5,265 bases of DNA, taken from positions 1 to 5,265 of the forward strand of contig JAENXP010000230.1 of assembly GCA_016649475.1 (NCBI GenBank), written 5' to 3'. The notes beneath the pieces were generated by a model. The model was not told where the DNA came from and searched no databases. It saw only the letters and a program-made list of their open reading frames with translations. Below are positions 5,103 through 5,265 of the stretch, one piece after another. Source of the stretch: Burkholderiales bacterium. GTDB lineage: Bacteria > Pseudomonadota > Gammaproteobacteria > Burkholderiales > SG8-39. Both the position numbers and the translations under genes were made by a program. The number at the start of each line of letters is the position of its first letter. The first letter of the stretch is position 1.

Positions 5103-5121
5103 AATGCACAGGATGTGCCTG
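5103..5121 (-). promoter_or_regulatory. Second sigma-54-type promoter, upstream of the 60-residue gene
   Basis: The minus strand reads CAGGCACATCCTGTGCAT, with GG and GC 12 positions apart as RpoN requires. It shares GGCAC-N6-TGCAT with the promoter at 4439-4456. Departures from consensus are A for T before GG, and G for the first T of TTGC. The predicted start is near 5094, placing the AAGGA SD and ATG of the 60-residue gene in a 35-base leader. The element also contains a small dyad (GCACA-TCC-TGTGC), which might be coincidental. Confidence 0.6.
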
Positions 5122-5220
5122 TCTCCATCCGTGTCCCGCCGACTGCCATCGTATTGCTGCAATCATCTGATAATAAAGTGATTTAAATCGTCTTCCGCGT
5201 CGCCTGGCCGGCGCCGCCCG

Positions 5221-5236
5221 TGCGCCTTGGTGCGCA
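5221..5236. promoter_or_regulatory. Small dyad at activator distance from the second sigma-54 promoter
   Basis: TGCGC (5221-5225) and GCGCA (5232-5236) are inverted around a six-base spacer, at about -127 to -142 from the predicted start at 5094. This is the same distance range as the dyads of the other sigma-54 promoter. The sequence differs from those dyads and loosely recalls NtrC sites (TGCACC...GGTGCA). The arms are short in GC-rich DNA, so chance is a serious alternative. Confidence 0.25.
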
Positions 5237-5265
5237 TTTTGGGGCCTTACTCCCACCACAGATGG

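Noticed and set aside
4778..5181. Two overlapping + strand frames opposite the 60-residue gene
   Set aside because: They start at TTG or GTG without SD, lack recognisable domains and compete with a minus frame that has both promoter and SD.
1..5265. CRISPR arrays, tRNA or rRNA genes, insertion sequences
   Set aside because: No regularly spaced repeats, no tRNA T-arm/acceptor pattern, no rRNA-like conserved stretch and no transposase frame or terminal inverted repeats were seen.

Overview
The window looks like the edge of a contig from a GC-rich (about 60 % by eye) Gram-negative proteobacterium, most likely a betaproteobacterium. This rests on the style of the proteins (an NtrC-type sigma-54 activator paired with a membrane histidine kinase), clear -24/-12 promoter elements and Shine-Dalgarno (SD) signals; the genus cannot be told. 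The first 26 bases are not genomic: they are the end of the Nextera/Tn5 sequencing adapter.

Layout. 27-124: tail of an unseen upstream unit closed by a strong + strand intrinsic terminator. 125-385: non-coding leader with a long imperfect hairpin and an unusually perfect SD sequence placed over 100 bases ahead of the kinase. 386-3402: a two-gene + strand operon, a membrane sensor histidine kinase followed 5 bases later by its NtrC-family sigma-54-dependent response regulator. 3461-3841 (minus): a small exported coiled-coil protein of unknown function, convergent with the operon. 3842-4008: its leader/promoter region, rich in small dyads. 4009-4398 (minus): a stand-alone receiver-domain response regulator. 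4399-4581: its control region, with a near-consensus sigma-54 promoter, an AT-rich stretch and two inverted repeats at about -110 to -152, where an activator of this class would bind. 4582-4875: no supported gene. 4876-5058 (minus): a 60-residue basic protein of unknown function with a second sigma-54-type promoter at the right distance. 5121-5265: upstream DNA with one small dyad.

Working model (inference). The kinase senses a periplasmic signal and phosphorylates the NtrC-type regulator. That regulator binds the dyads and activates RpoN holoenzyme at the two minus-strand promoters, which share GGCAC-N6-TGCAT. The single-domain receiver made from one of them could feed back on the kinase as a phosphate sink or relay. 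The kinase lacks the usual acidic residue after its phospho-accepting histidine, and the activator has GAFTDA in place of GAFTGA. Both are variant positions in otherwise intact proteins. The system resembles known RpoN two-component circuits. What may be new is the compact arrangement of a sigma-54-driven orphan receiver and a sigma-54-driven micro-gene beside the operon.
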